Origin: Mauremys mutica
Lineage: Eukaryota > Chordata > Testudines > Geoemydidae
DNA: 64,000 nucleotides
Direction: 5' to 3'
Assembly (NCBI RefSeq): GCF_020497125.1
Contig: NC_059093.1
Coordinates: 23,868,486 to 23,932,485, forward strand
Part shown: in pieces, positions 1 to 9,878 of the stretch
How the letters are laid out: each line of letters opens with the position of its first letter
How positions within the stretch are numbered: position 1 is the first letter of the stretch
Notes under the pieces: model-generated
Databases searched by the model: none
The model's input: only the letters and a program-made list of their open reading frames with translations
What the model was told of the DNA's origin: nothing
Translations under genes and position numbers: made by a program

Positions 1-62
1 TAAAGTGAAGTAAACAAAGTAGGTCATGTACTTCACAGCACAACACAATCTACCAGGGAGAG

Positions 63-287
63 ATGAGTTTCGATGCAGCAAATCTTCTCATGGTGTTTCG
101 TCGCCTTTGCCTGCGGGAGGTCTGTCTGTCCCACGGCTTTGGCGCACCCGCTGCCGAATTGCCGCCGAATCCGCGGGACTGGTGGACCTACCGCAGGGGT
201 GCAGCCAAAGGCAGCCTGCCTGCCGCCCTTGCAAGGACCGGCAGGGCCACCCCCCACGGCTTGCCGCCCCAGACTGTTAAGTTCTAG
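63..287. repeat. GC-rich interspersed repeat, partial copy
   Basis: A GC-rich block rich in CCGCCGAA, CTGCCGCC and GCGGGA words. Related words occur at 6130-6309 and 25061-25361, where the copies end in CTGGAGCC(A/G)GCCCTG and start with its approximate complement. This copy lacks recognisable termini. I read it as a degraded member of the same nonautonomous TIR family; it is not coding. Confidence 0.5.
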
Positions 288-423
288 GATCCCAACCTAT
301 AGCCACCAGCACATTGAACCAACAGACTAAAGACCTACCTCTAGTTGGCATCAGTCACCCAGCATGAAGGTAGCCAAGCATATTGGAGTCCAGGGCTTTG
401 CAGCAAACCAACATATCTCCAGA

Positions 424-495
424 AGGTCCCACTGAGATTTGAACTCAGATTCCAGGATTCAAAGTCCTGAGTGCTGCCAATTACACTATGGAACC
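424..495 (-). tRNA. tRNA-Gln (anticodon TTG)
   Basis: It reads UUG, for decoding CAA (Gln) codons. On the minus strand there is a 7-bp acceptor stem (GGTTCCA with TGGGACC, one G-T pair), a D arm with GTG/CAC pairing, an anticodon stem CAGGA/TCCTG around loop CTTTGAA, and a T arm with B box GAGTTCAAATC. This is the best-formed Gln copy in the window; the copies at 5758, 11334 and 36993 have a weaker D stem. No T run of four or more lies immediately downstream, so termination is unclear and expression is not proven. Confidence 0.88.
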
Positions 496-2141
496 TGCTG
501 CTATTTCATTTTCTAGACACCTCCGACTCTTGGCTGGTTTGCACTCTGCACTTATTGCTTCCCACCATCAGCTTCCTCTCATGGGACTCTCTGTCCTCCT
601 CCAGTGACTGTGGTCCTGCACTACCGGATCCGTGGGTCCTGCCCTGAGTCCCTGCATCCCCCTGCTTTGTCTCCATTCCCTGCAGGCTGCAAAAATGTCA
701 GGGGAGGCTGCTCCTCCCTTCACTCGATGCTCCCGCTCATATCGGCCAGCTGCAGCCTCATCTCCTGGAACTCGGCCAGCTGTCGCTTGATCCGGTCGTA
801 CAGTCACACGCTGACTGGCTCCCCTGCCTGGATGCTCTTGTGGAAATCCCACTGGTCACACTGCAGGACTTTGCACTGTTGGTTTCTTTAATGTTGTGGT
901 GTTTCCCCAGCCGCCGGAACAAAGCCGCCAACTCCTCCCTCACCGACTCCCACCAATCCCCCTGGTAACCACAGAACCCTCTGATGCTTTCCCGTTCTGC
1001 CAACACCGCCAGGCCTCGCCCCCCTGCTCCTTTATCTTGCAAGCTCTGGATGTTCAGCTTCAATATCCTCTGCCCTGGGTCAGGGAATTGCCCACATTGA
1101 GCACATGGTGAGAGCTGCGTGATCCGAACAGTCCATTGGCTCCACCCTGCACTGGGCTGTCGACGTGCTCTCCTTCACGGAAATCCGGTCAGTGCGACTC
1201 CTGGCCTGTCCCTGCAGAAAGGTGTATCCCCTCTGCGGCTGGTGTGAGCTCGGGTCAGAGGAATAGGTGGCTACTGCCAACCCTCCACTGGTTCCACTGT
1301 GGAGAAACACGTCCTCTAAGGCAACCTCGCTACAGACCTGTGTCAGGTAGTGCTCATCATAGAAGAATTTCCTCTGACTGTCGGGAAAACAGGACCAGCA
1401 GTCCTCAGGCCGGTGCAACAATTGAAATCCACCCCCGACACCAAACACCGTGCAGTTTAGAAGAAGGGAGCCAGTTCCTTCATAGAACTTTCCTTTCATG
1501 CCTTAACTGGGGACCATACACACTAATATAGCAGTAACCAGTGCCATGGAGCACAAAGCCACCAGTAATGCCCTCCCTGGTCAGAGCTCCAGCCCCTTCT
1601 GTACTCGCACTGCGAATGTGAAGAACAAGACTCCAACCCCATCATTCTTCCCTGGCCTGGAGGACCAGAGAGATGGGCCCTTCCTCCAATCACCCTCTGC
1701 CCATCAAGCTACCCTAGAGCTGTTAATGTGCATTTCCTGAACACCCACCATGTCCAAGTCCAGCTGCTCCAAGACACTGAACATCAAGTGCCTCCTCCTG
1801 GGCCCCCAACTCCCTTCCACAGGGCCACTTTCACACATGCCCCTTCCCTGGTACTGCCCTCCCTCAGCTGCACAGAAGAGTTTTCATCCTCTATACCCGC
1901 CTGTCACTGCCCAGCACCCCCTCTAGCACTCTCTTCCTGCCATATTGGGTCCACCAATAACTCACTTAGGAGAGACAGCTCCTGTCCCTCATTGTTAAAT
2001 GTCAGGCCAGCCAATTAGGGGCAGAAGCCCACAATATCTTTTCCTACTGCAGAGCCCAAGCACAGGGACTCACCTTGGGTGCAGGGACCACTGTGCTCCC
2101 AGAAAACAAGCCACCACTGTGCAAAGAGGGATGAAAGGTCC
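496..2141. other. no gene recognised
   Basis: A 1.6 kb stretch between two minus-strand tRNAs. Open frames are short and show no domain pattern. Parts of 1830-2110 recur near 8400-8700, so at least the right half belongs to a local duplication that includes the tRNA-Phe copies. Confidence 0.5.
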
Positions 2142-2214
2142 TGCCAAAGCCTGGGATTGAACCAGGGACCTTTAGAACTTCACTCTAATGCGCTCCCAAC
2201 TGAGTTACTTGGGC
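2142..2214 (-). tRNA. tRNA-Phe (GAA), slightly degenerate copy
   Basis: The minus strand gives a Phe-type cloverleaf with acceptor GCCCAAG against CTTTGGC (one C-T mismatch), D arm AACTCAGTTGGGAG, anticodon stem TTAGA/TCTAA with loop GTGAAGT (anticodon GAA), and B box GGTTCAATCCC. It is a paralogue of the cleaner copy at 8302-8374, with which it shares flanks (for example CAGGCCAAAA upstream). The acceptor mismatch and an A in the box A region (AACTC for AGCTC) suggest reduced function or a pseudogene. Confidence 0.75.
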
Positions 2215-2379
2215 AGCTGCATGGTAATATTTTGGCCTGTTGCTTCTCTGCTCGAGATGTTTTTGCAGCAGTTGCACACAAAAAGGACATCATTGTGAGC
2301 AGCCCATGAAGACAAGACTCGCTTTTCCCTGCCTTGCTCAGCTTGACTTGCTGCCTCACCCTGTTCCTGCCCTAGTGCC

Positions 2380-2660
2380 CGGGTTGACCTGGTGGTGGAA
2401 GGGGACTGGGGGCCAGTGGCGCAGGGAGGAAGTTGAGCTGGACCCTGAGCTAGACTAGACCCTGGCGGTGAGAGTCTGGCCACCACCTGCCGCCCCGCCC
2501 TGTTGTCCTGGCTTCCCCCACTGGGTGTCATTTCGGGAGGGAAGTGGGGCTTCTGCCTCCACTCCCCGATTTTCACACCGCAGAGGAGTGCGAACAGGAA
2601 AACGAACGGCTGCTCCACACCCCCAACGGAGGAACCCGGCGCCCTTAGCTGCTTCCCCTG
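2380..2660. repeat. segment duplicated in direct orientation at about 39350-39620
   Basis: The run from GGTGGTGGAAGG to GGAGGAACCCG matches the later segment with few differences by eye. Part of the same sequence recurs inverted near 8170-8225. It shows that the tRNA cluster has been shuffled by both direct and inverted duplications. No gene is seen here or up to 3367. Confidence 0.75.
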
Positions 2661-3367
2661 CTCCCCCCCAGCTGTGCTACTGAGTGGGAGCGTCCTGTGC
2701 CCATCACACATAGGTCGATTAATCAAAACCCTCTTCTGCCAGCACCGGGCCTCCTTCTTCTTACACTGGGCCTGCAAGTGAGGGGGCGGCTGGCACAGCC
2801 CCAAGAGTCTAACCTGTGCGGCAGGAAGCGGCTGACGCCTGCAGCCTGCTGGGGAGCTCCCAGAAGTTATTAAGGGACAGAGACTCCTCAATGCCCTTAG
2901 TGACAAGGGTTTGGGGGTCACCGAGGCCAGTAAGGGGGTCACTATGTCGGCCTTATAACCCTGGGTGTCAGGTCACTGTGCAGCTTTGATCTAAAGCTCG
3001 GATCCCAACAACCAATCAGCAGCCCACAGCCTCCCCCTGGGTCTGCCCCACCTGGTTACTCCTTACAGGGCGACCTTACCCCCCTTCCAGCCCCGGATTC
3101 GCCCCCTAAGCATTCTACTGCCACTCAGAGCCACAGCCGTGGAGGTGCTGAAGGAGGGAGGGGTGACTCTAGGGTGGGGTTCTTCTCTAAAGATGGCTGG
3201 CAGAAAGGTGGTGCTCAGCTCTGTCAGCCACCTGCCCTGTTGCCTCACTGCCAGGGGATGCAGACGTTTCTGTAAGGCCATTAAATGGGTATTTGGCTTC
3301 TGAGTGAATGTGAGGAATGTGCAATCCTGAGAGGGAATTTCCATCCTTCTTTTTCCTGCTTTTCAGG

Positions 3368-3440
3368 GCCCCAGTGGCCTAATGGCTAAGGCATTGGCTT
3401 TCTAAGCCAGAGATTGTGGGTTCAAGTCTCAGCTGGGGTG
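3368..3440 (+). tRNA. tRNA-Arg (anticodon TCT)
   Basis: It decodes AGA (Arg). The acceptor is GCCCCAG/CTGGGGT, box A is GTGGCCTAATGG, the anticodon stem TTGGC/GCCAG encloses loop TTTCTAA (anticodon TCT), and the T arm is GTGGG-TTCAAGT-CTCAG with one mismatch. The body is that of the Arg(CCT/TCT) family. No intron is present. No strong T-run terminator lies close downstream. Confidence 0.87.
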
Positions 3441-4209
3441 GAAAAACTCCTTCCTCCTTGTATATTGCAACAAAGCCTTGGTGTTATGTTCCCCAAGGAA
3501 GCTGGGAGATGTTTGAACCCAAAGTACTGGATCTTGGGAGCAATCCCCCAGAAACAGCATCTTCCACTTGACAAATCCTTTCTAGACCCATCAGTAGCAA
3601 ACACTTAATACTAGTGTTTGTCTGAGAATAGAAGGAAGGGGAGTGTTTACTTCGACACCTCAGTGAGTGACACGGACAGAAAGAGCAAGGCTGTCCTGAA
3701 AGAGAATGGATCTGTCTGGAGGCAAAGCAGACCCTGAGAATGAGCCAACAGTGTGAAAAGAAGAACTTCAAATGGGTGTTAGATAGGTTGGTCTGACAAA
3801 TTTCAAGAAAATACCAATGCTCGTAGACTGATGCGGACACTGGCTGCCTCTGATCTTTTACTGAGAATTCATTGAGAAATATTTTCCTTAACTATGTTAT
3901 GGAATATTAGGTGGGCTATGAAGGCACCATTCCTCCTGCTTTCGCCCTTCGAGACAACACGGCTACATGGCATGCGGCCAGTGCTCACCTTCCAGTCAAC
4001 TGCTAGAGAAGACAACACAGACAGGGATGGCAGCAGGGCAGACTGGAGCTCCATGGAGATGGTGGGACCAGGTCTCATCAATGGGGAGGTGGCCACCCCA
4101 CCATGCACAAGGCTGAGCCAGCAAGTGCGGCGTGTGCTCCACGGTGCCCCTACTCCCTGCACGTGGTGGTGGAGGGCAGTTACTGAGTTCGGTTGGTTTG
4201 GGAAATTTA
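3441..4209. other. no gene recognised
   Basis: Unique-looking sequence with short open frames only. No splice-supported exon, RNA gene or named repeat was recognised. Confidence 0.4.
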
Positions 4210-4931
4210 GGGCTTGGCTACACTTGCAGAGGTAGAGCGCTGGGAGTTAAACCACAGCAGGGAAACCGCTGCCGTGTGTTCACACTGACAGCTGCAAGCG
4301 CACTGGAGTGGCCACATTAGCAGCTCTGGCAATGCCACAGAGAGCAGTGCACTGTGGTAACTATCCCAGTGTGCAAGTGGCTGCAACGTGCTTTTCAAAT
4401 GGGGGACGGGGGTGGAGTGTGACAGGGAGTGTGTTGTGTGTACGTGGGGGGAGTGACAGTGTGTTTGGGGGGCTGAGAGTGTGTCAGCATGCTGTCTTGT
4501 GTGTTCGGACAGCAGCAGACCCCCCCTCCCCCCCACACACACATTCACAACAGCAGCATTCCACACTAATGGTTGCTTTGTCCCGGAGCAGATAAGCAGC
4601 CGGCTGTCAGAAACGGAGCTTTGAAAGGGGATATCTGCATGCCTGCAGCCGATTTCAAAACAATGGCCAGAGTGGGCACTTGGCTTCAGGGGATTATGGG
4701 ACATTTCCTGATGCCAAACATAGTGCAGTGATGCAACACGTCGTCCACACTCATGCCCGGGCGTTTCAGCAGGGCTCAGCGAGCTTTATACTTCTCATGG
4801 AGGTGGATTACCCAGAGCGCTCCACCTGCAGAGCCCAGGCGCTCCATGTGTGTTGCGAGTGTGGACACCTCAGGAGTTAGGACCCCCGGGGCTGCTTTAA
4901 TGGGCTCTAACTTGCAAGTGTAGCCAAGCCC
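4210..4931. mobile_element. nonautonomous DNA transposon with about 20-bp terminal inverted repeats
   Basis: The left end GGGCTTGGCTACACTTGCA is mirrored by TGCAAGTGTAGCCAAGCCC at the right end, giving near-perfect inverted repeats about 720 bp apart. The interior has GT-rich low complexity and no transposase frame. Flanks are TTTA on the left and CTAG on the right, so the target duplication is unclear. The superfamily is unassigned. Confidence 0.85.
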
Positions 4932-5390
4932 CTAGACTATGTCACTTGTGTGACTTACTTGTGCTATTGTAATAAATATAATAGACGTGCAATGGTCAGA
5001 AATCACACCAGCAGAGAAGTATATTGCAGGGAAACCATAAGGAAATTAAGAGTTTAAATTATCCTCCACATGTCCCACATCCCACTAAAATGAATCCAAC
5101 CCACAGGTCACATGGGCAAAAGTATCAGTGTCAGGATGCTACATTGTTAGCACAGTAAATGAAGCTGCAAAATAAATGATGTTTAAATGACCTCACTCTG
5201 TTGTTTACAATCCTGTGTTAAGAGGTAAAAGATACAGATGGACACCAGGCAGGGTCGTTTGGAGGACGAAGCCTTTATGCTTCCATCCCCCACCACTGTC
5301 AAGTTTGAGCCAATTAGGACAAGTCAGCAAATAAGAACAACCTCAGGTCTCAGTAACTGCTGCAGGTAGCAAAGTCCTACAGGGAGCAGT
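4932..5390. other. AT-rich spacer, no gene recognised
   Basis: AT-rich sequence without a coherent frame or a recognised repeat. Confidence 0.4.
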
Positions 5391-5757
5391 TTCTGGCACT
5401 ACACCTGCACAGCTCTGCTCCCCGGCTCTTCTCGGGCTCCTGCTCTCTCCTTAGCTCCGCCCCACTCTGGCCCAGGCAGTTCCAGCTCCCACAGAGGATG
5501 GGACCCCCTGGCCTGGTGACTCCCTCATTACACTGCCTGGCCTGTCAGTGCAGCTAACTTGGAGCTTTGGCCTCTCCCCATTGCCCCTGGGGACTGTCAG
5601 TCTCAGGGGCCTGATTTCCCATTGGCCCTTCCCCCTTCTATTGGGACTGGGAACTAGCCAACCAAAAACCCCACTAAGTTTTAGTAAGGGGCCAACAGTC
5701 CCTTACTTGAGCCGGCCCCGTGAGGGTCACTGATGCACAGATACAGCAGTATGAGCT

Positions 5758-5829
5758 GGTCCCATGGTGTAACGGGCATCCCTCAGGACTCTAAATCCTG
5801 CAATCTGAGTTCAAATCTCAGTGGGACCT
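5758..5829 (+). tRNA. Gln-body tRNA with CTA (amber-reading) anticodon
   Basis: The body is clearly of the tRNA-Gln family: perfect 7-bp acceptor GGTCCCA/TGGGACC, box A region TGGTGTAACGGGCA, anticodon stem CAGGA/TCCTG and T arm CTGAG-TTCAAAT-CTCAG. The loop reads CTCTAAA, so the anticodon is CTA, which would pair with UAG. Its direct paralogue at 11334 reads CTG (Gln) and the right-arm copy at 36993 reads TTG. The D stem has a mismatch at the second pair, shared with the 36993 copy. No T-run terminator is close. It is either a putative suppressor tRNA or a silent pseudogene one base away from Gln(CTG). Confidence 0.72.
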
Positions 5830-6129
5830 TGTGTTGGATTGTGCTAAAGCCCTGAAGTTCACAGGGCTCAATTTCCTTGTCTCCAGCTGTGCAAGAGCAA
5901 ATCTTTCCCCTCCTGCTGGGTGACTCACCCACGAGGGCCAGGTTGTGATGGCCACAATGGGTTGAGGCTCTAAAACTTGTTACCCTGGTTGCTGGGGATA
6001 CCTGCAGTCATGTGGTTTGACCAGATGCTTGGGATTCTCACAGCTTCACCTGATGCCCACAAGTTTGGCCATTTTGCTTGCAGCCACATTACCTCTAGTC
6101 CACCTGGCACTTGAAGGAAAGAGTGCCAG

Positions 6130-6309
6130 CAGGGGCGGCTCTAGGAATCCTGCTGCCCCAAGCAGGACGTGCCTGCGGAGGTTCCGCTGGTTCCGCGGCT
6201 CCGGTGGACCTCCCGCAGGCATGACTGCGGAAGGTCCGCCGGAGCCGCCTGCCAGCAAAAGTCCGCCCCAAGTGCGCGTTTGGTGCACTGGGGTCTGGAG
6301 CCGGCCCTG
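6130..6309. mobile_element. GC-rich nonautonomous TIR element
   Basis: It starts CAGGGGCGGCTCTAG and ends CTGGAGCCGGCCCTG, which are approximate inverted complements. The interior is partly self-complementary: GGTTCCGCTGG and GGACCTCCCGCAGG words recur inverted. It has no coding capacity and belongs to the family of 25061-25361 and 49219-49419. Confidence 0.75.
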
Positions 6310-6559
6310 AGTGCCAGGGCCAGTCTTGATAGTCAGGGCTAGGCAGGATGGAGGAAGAGTCACAGGCTGGAGCCCAACACACCTTTCCTGCTCAGCGCAC
6401 CTAGAGCAGAGGCGGCTGGTGCTGACAGCTACAAGGGAAGGCTTAAAAGCTACAGAGCAACTGAGGGCAGGGCCAGAGCAGGAGAGGACCATGGCCAGCA
6501 GGCAGCCACAAAGACACCCAGCCAGCCTGCTCCCTGCCCAGGGGCGGCAAAGGGATAGA

Positions 6560-6727
6560 CAGGTGGGGTGCATGGACAGAAGAGGCAGCGAGCCTAAAAT
6601 CTAAAAGGGGCGTGTGGGGTCTAGTGGTCAGAGCAGGGGAGGGGGGTTTGTGGTCAGAATTCCTGGGTTCTATCTCCAGCCCTGGGAAGGGAGTGGGGGC
6701 CAGTGGTTAGAGTATGTGTCGGGGGGA
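6560..6727. repeat. tandem GGGTCTAGTGGTCAGAG-type repeat units
   Basis: Units carry GTGGGGTCTAGTGGTCAGAG and CCTGGGTTCTATCTCCAG. The same run, including the lead-in GGGATAGACAGGTGGGG, recurs at about 14430-14620. The words resemble the tail of a MIR-like SINE read in reverse. No gene. Confidence 0.65.
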
Positions 6728-6734
6728 GAGCAAA

Positions 6735-6775
6735 TATTGGGACAGTCCCGATAAAATCAGGACGTCTGGTCACCC
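6735..6775 (-). mobile_element. fragment of GGGTGACCAGA-type TIR element
   Basis: It ends GGACGTCTGGTCACCC followed by TA, the terminal inverted repeat of the family seen complete at 26721-26838 and 52765-52883. The mirrored copy is at 40953. It marks the outer boundary of the inverted duplication. Confidence 0.7.
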
Positions 6776-7011
6776 TACGTCAGGCTTCAAGTTGAGAATC
6801 ATTTCCCCTTCCCACTCTGTGGGACGGGAGACTTTTAAACGTGCTCTCTGTGCGACTGCACATGGCTAAGCAAAGAGAACAAACCCCCAATCCCCCCCTG
6901 TGCTTTGGGAGCCAGGTTTGCGGTGGGAATTCTGTAGTTCAGATGACTTCACACCTGGGCATTGTGATTCTTTACCAGTTTCTCTGGCATTGGGGTAGTT
7001 TTGTGCTCACA

Positions 7012-7094
7012 GCTGTGATGGCCGAGTGGTTAAGGCGTTGGAGTTGAAATCCAATAGGGTTCCCCTGCGCAGGTTCGCAATCCTGGTCACAGCG
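7012..7094 (+). tRNA. tRNA-Ser (anticodon TGA)
   Basis: A class II tRNA for UCA (Ser) codons. It has a perfect acceptor GCTGTGA/TCACAGC, box A TGGCCGAGTGG, anticodon stem TTGGA/TCCAA with loop GTTGAAA (anticodon TGA), and a long variable arm (AGGGTTCCCCTGC). The T loop reads TTCGCAAT, one base longer than usual; the mirror copy at 40637 has the normal TTCAAAT. TTTT at 7104-7107 could act as a polymerase III terminator. The extra T-loop base may impair function. Confidence 0.85.
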
Positions 7095-8301
7095 AGGCCT
7101 GTGTTTTAGCCAGTCTCTCACCCGGGCAATACCTCTGTACAACCCCCTGAGACACTCTCAATTCTCTCCCCACCCCAAGTAAATCCTGTTCTGCTCCTTT
7201 CATAGAGATGCCTGGGACACCACCTCACACTGTGTCCCTGAGGGGTCAGGCAAACTCTCAGCGCCTGAAGCCTCTGCCACTCACCTGGTGCCCCATAGAT
7301 CAGCCATAGCCCTGGTTCTGCTCCTTTCTCTAGGGCACGAAAGGAGCCAAGTCAGTGACTCTATGGGAGCTACGGGGCTGCAGAACCAACAGAGCAAAAA
7401 TAGGTGCTCAGCCCCCACTGGCAGCTAGCTCCCTCCCCCCCACCCCACTACAGGCCTTGCCGACAAGCTCCTCCTCTTCCCCTTCAGCGCCTCCCACCTG
7501 CCAGTGATCAGCTGTTCAGTGGGGTGCAGGAGGCGCTGGGCGGGGAGGGGGAGGAGCAGAGACGGATAGAGGTGGGAGAGGGAGAGGAATGGGGCAGGAG
7601 GGGACAGGGGTGGGAGTTTGGAGGAAGGGGTGGAGTGGGGGCAGGGCCTGGGGAGGAAAGGGGGGAGTTGTTCTGGGCCGGCCCTGAAGGGAAGCACTGA
7701 CTCTCACAGTGACAATACAACTGACCAGCATTGCAGGGGAGGCTGAGGGAGATCCGCACTCACCAGGTCTCTTCTCTCCCCCATGGTGAGCCAGACACTG
7801 CTCTCTCCTGGCTCTCACTCTAGCAGCTGGACGCCAAGGAGCCATTTCCCCACAGGAAGTGCATTGAGTGCCCCTGTGGTGCTGGGGGGCTGGTGCTGCT
7901 GCTGCCTGTGGGGCCGGCAGGGGGGCTGATGTCTGCACAGACTCTCAGCTGCCAGGCCGGAGGGGGCACTTGGGACCTTACCAGACTGGCTCAGTGAAGA
8001 CGGGGGGTGGACAGAGCAATACAGACGCTCTCCAGAGCACGGAGCAGCAGCCGCCCATGCAGCCAGGCAATGAGCATTTCCCACAGCCTGGAGCCGAGGG
8101 GGAGGCGGCAGCTGCTGTTCCAGCTCCTCGGGGACAGGCCCTGTCAGCCAACAGCCACTTCTTACTCCCCACAGCTAAGGGCGTCGGGTTCCTCCGGTGG
8201 GGGTGTGGAGCAGCCGTTTGTTTTCCTGTCCTTATTGTGTGCAATTGCTGACAAAAACACCCCAGACAGAGAAGCAACAGGCCAAAACATTTCATGCAGC
8301 T
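7095..8301. other. no gene recognised, inside left arm
   Basis: GC-rich sequence with G-rich low complexity around 7530-7680. Two ends of this stretch (7095-7500 and 7700-8030) match the right arm near 39780-40630 inverted. The 8090-8230 segment also matches 39545-39690 inverted. Only shadow frames are seen. Confidence 0.45.
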
Positions 8302-8374
8302 GCTAAAGTAGCTCAGTTGGGAGAGCGTTAGACTGAAGATCTAAAGGTCCCTGGTTCAATCCCAGGCTTTGGCA
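8302..8374 (+). tRNA. tRNA-Phe (anticodon GAA)
   Basis: It decodes UUC/UUU. The acceptor GCTAAAG/CTTTGGC is fully paired with one T-G, box A is TAGCTCAGTTGGGAG, the anticodon stem TTAGA/TCTAA encloses CTGAAGA (GAA), and the T arm is CCTGG-TTCAATC-CCAGG. It is the intact relative of 2142-2214. The right arm has no counterpart at the mirrored position, so one Phe gene was lost or replaced there. Only a TTT run lies downstream. Confidence 0.92.
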
Positions 8375-9351
8375 GGCCCTGTCATCCCTCTTTGTACAGG
8401 GGTGGCTTGTTTTCTGGGAGCACAGCAGTGCCTGCACCCAAGGTGAGTCCCTAAGCTTGGGCTGTGCAGTAGGAAAACATAGAATGGGCTTCTGCCCCTA
8501 ATTGGACAACCTGACCTTTAACAAGGAGAGATGGGAGCTGTCTTTCCCAACATGGCAGGGAGAGAGCCAGGCAGGGTGACCCTCAGGAATGGTGCCAGAG
8601 GGCTGCTGGGCAGTGACAGGCAGGGATTGGGGATGGAAGCTCCTCTGTGCAGCTGAGCAATGGTAGTACCAGGGAAGGGGCATCTGTAAAAGTGACCCAG
8701 CAACACCTCTCCTCCTCTGGGCACCTAGAGCAGAGGCGGCTGGTGCTGACAGCTCCAAGGGAAGGCTTAAAAGCCACAGAGCAACTGAGGTCAGGGCTAG
8801 AGGAGGGCAGGACCATGCCTAGGTGTGGCCTTCAGACAGGCACAAAAACACCCAGCCAGGCTGCTCCCTGCCATGCCAAACACTCACTGAAGGTCACCAG
8901 CATGGGGGGCAGCTGCTGATGCTCTGTGGCCAATGTCCCAAGATGGTAGGAAAGCAGGGCCAGCCCGCCATGGTGGGGCCTCTGAGTGGTCCCACTCTCC
9001 ATGCTCACTTTGGCAGTGGGGCAGGAGATTTTACCCCAAGAGGCTTTTCCCCAGCTGGCGAGAAGCAGAGAAACACCCAGGCTCCAAAGACGCTACATAG
9101 CAAGTACCCTCCAGCACAGGGACAGGCGCACACGCTAGCCCGGGCAGCCGCCCACTTTCTTTGGCAAGTCAGGAAAGGCAAAGGCGAGACTGGAAGCACT
9201 TGGGGCTCATGCCCCAGCCTTTGTGACGCCCACCCCCCAACTCCTTCCCGGGGCTCTAGCTAAAGCCAGAGCATTGGTCTGAGCGGCCAAGAAGAGGTTC
9301 CAGCCCTGCAAGGAGCAGGACGTTCAGCACAACGGTAAAACTGCAGAAACA

Positions 9352-9424
9352 CAACCACCAAGGGACTTAAACCCTCAATCTTCTGATCCACACTCAGACA
9401 CCTTATCCATTAGGCCACATGGTA
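9352..9424 (-). tRNA. Arg(TCG)-body tRNA with GTG (His) anticodon
   Basis: On the minus strand the body follows the Arg(TCG) family: GTGGCCTAATGGATAAGG box A, anticodon stem TCTGA/TCAGA, GATTGAGGG variable and T stem, and a GGTGGTT acceptor strand. The anticodon loop is GTGTGGA, so the anticodon is GTG, which reads His codons. The acceptor stem has mismatches at both ends and T-loop TTTAAGT departs from TTCGAAT. The mirror copy at 38323 is still more decayed. It is probably a pseudogene, but the well-paired anticodon stem makes it worth testing. Confidence 0.65.
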
Positions 9425-9794
9425 ACATGAGAAAAACCCCTCCAAGCACTTCTTTGGAAAAGGCCGACATTGTGTTTCTCAGGTCACCTGCTGAGGGGGG
9501 CCAAGACTCTCTGGGCACAAGAAGTCGAGTTCCCAGCGACACGTGAGACTTAATTGTATGGGGCCAGGTGCATGGCTTTGGCAGGGAGGCTCAGGCATGG
9601 GGGATTGGGGTGCAGCGGACGGACCGGCTGTCTAGGTGCGGAGATTTAGTCGCACTGAGGCACAGGAGGGAGGAGGAATCCTGCTGACAGGCAGTGGCTG
9701 TGCAGAAAAAGAGGAGGGGTTCCGGGGACTTTTTGTGCCTCTCTTTTGCCTGCCTGCTCGCTCTTATGCTGAACGGTGAAGCTGGTCTTAACAA

Positions 9795-9867
9795 GCCCAG
9801 GTAGCTCAGTGGGTAGAGCCTCAGGCTCTTAATCTGAGGGTCCAGGGTTCAAGCCCCTGTCTGGGTG
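9795..9867 (+). tRNA. tRNA-Lys (anticodon CTT)
   Basis: It decodes AAG. The acceptor is GCCCAGG/TCTGGGT with two G-T pairs, box A is TAGCTCAGTGGGTAGAG, the anticodon stem TCAGG/TCTGA encloses CTCTTAA (CTT), and the T arm is CAGGG-TTCAAGC-CCCTG. TTTTT at 9874-9878 is a good polymerase III terminator. The mirror-image partner is at 37899-37971. Confidence 0.93.
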
Positions 9868-9873
9868 CTCAGC

Positions 9874-9878
9874 TTTTT
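9874..9878 (+). terminator. polymerase III T-run terminator of tRNA-Lys
   Basis: Five T residues start seven bases after the tRNA-Lys discriminator base, the usual distance and length for polymerase III termination in vertebrates. Confidence 0.75.

Larger units (their letters stand above)
5395..6560. repeat. direct duplication, copy 1 (copy 2 at about 10980-11930)
   Basis: The two segments share a long colinear match that includes a C-rich stretch (CAGCTCTGCTCCCCGG onward), a Gln-type tRNA (5758 versus 11334) and the downstream GGCGGCTGGTGCTGACAGCT region. Copy 1 alone contains the TIR element at 6130-6309, so that element probably inserted after the duplication. Confidence 0.85.

Noticed and set aside
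2205..2942. A 245-codon minus-strand open frame
   Set aside because: It overlaps a tRNA-Phe copy and a duplicated segment, lacks domains, and the duplicate at 39350-39720 does not keep the frame.
4440..4560. GT/CT-rich segment considered as a regulatory Z-DNA site
   Set aside because: It is the interior of the TIR element at 4210-4931 and too irregular to support a claim.
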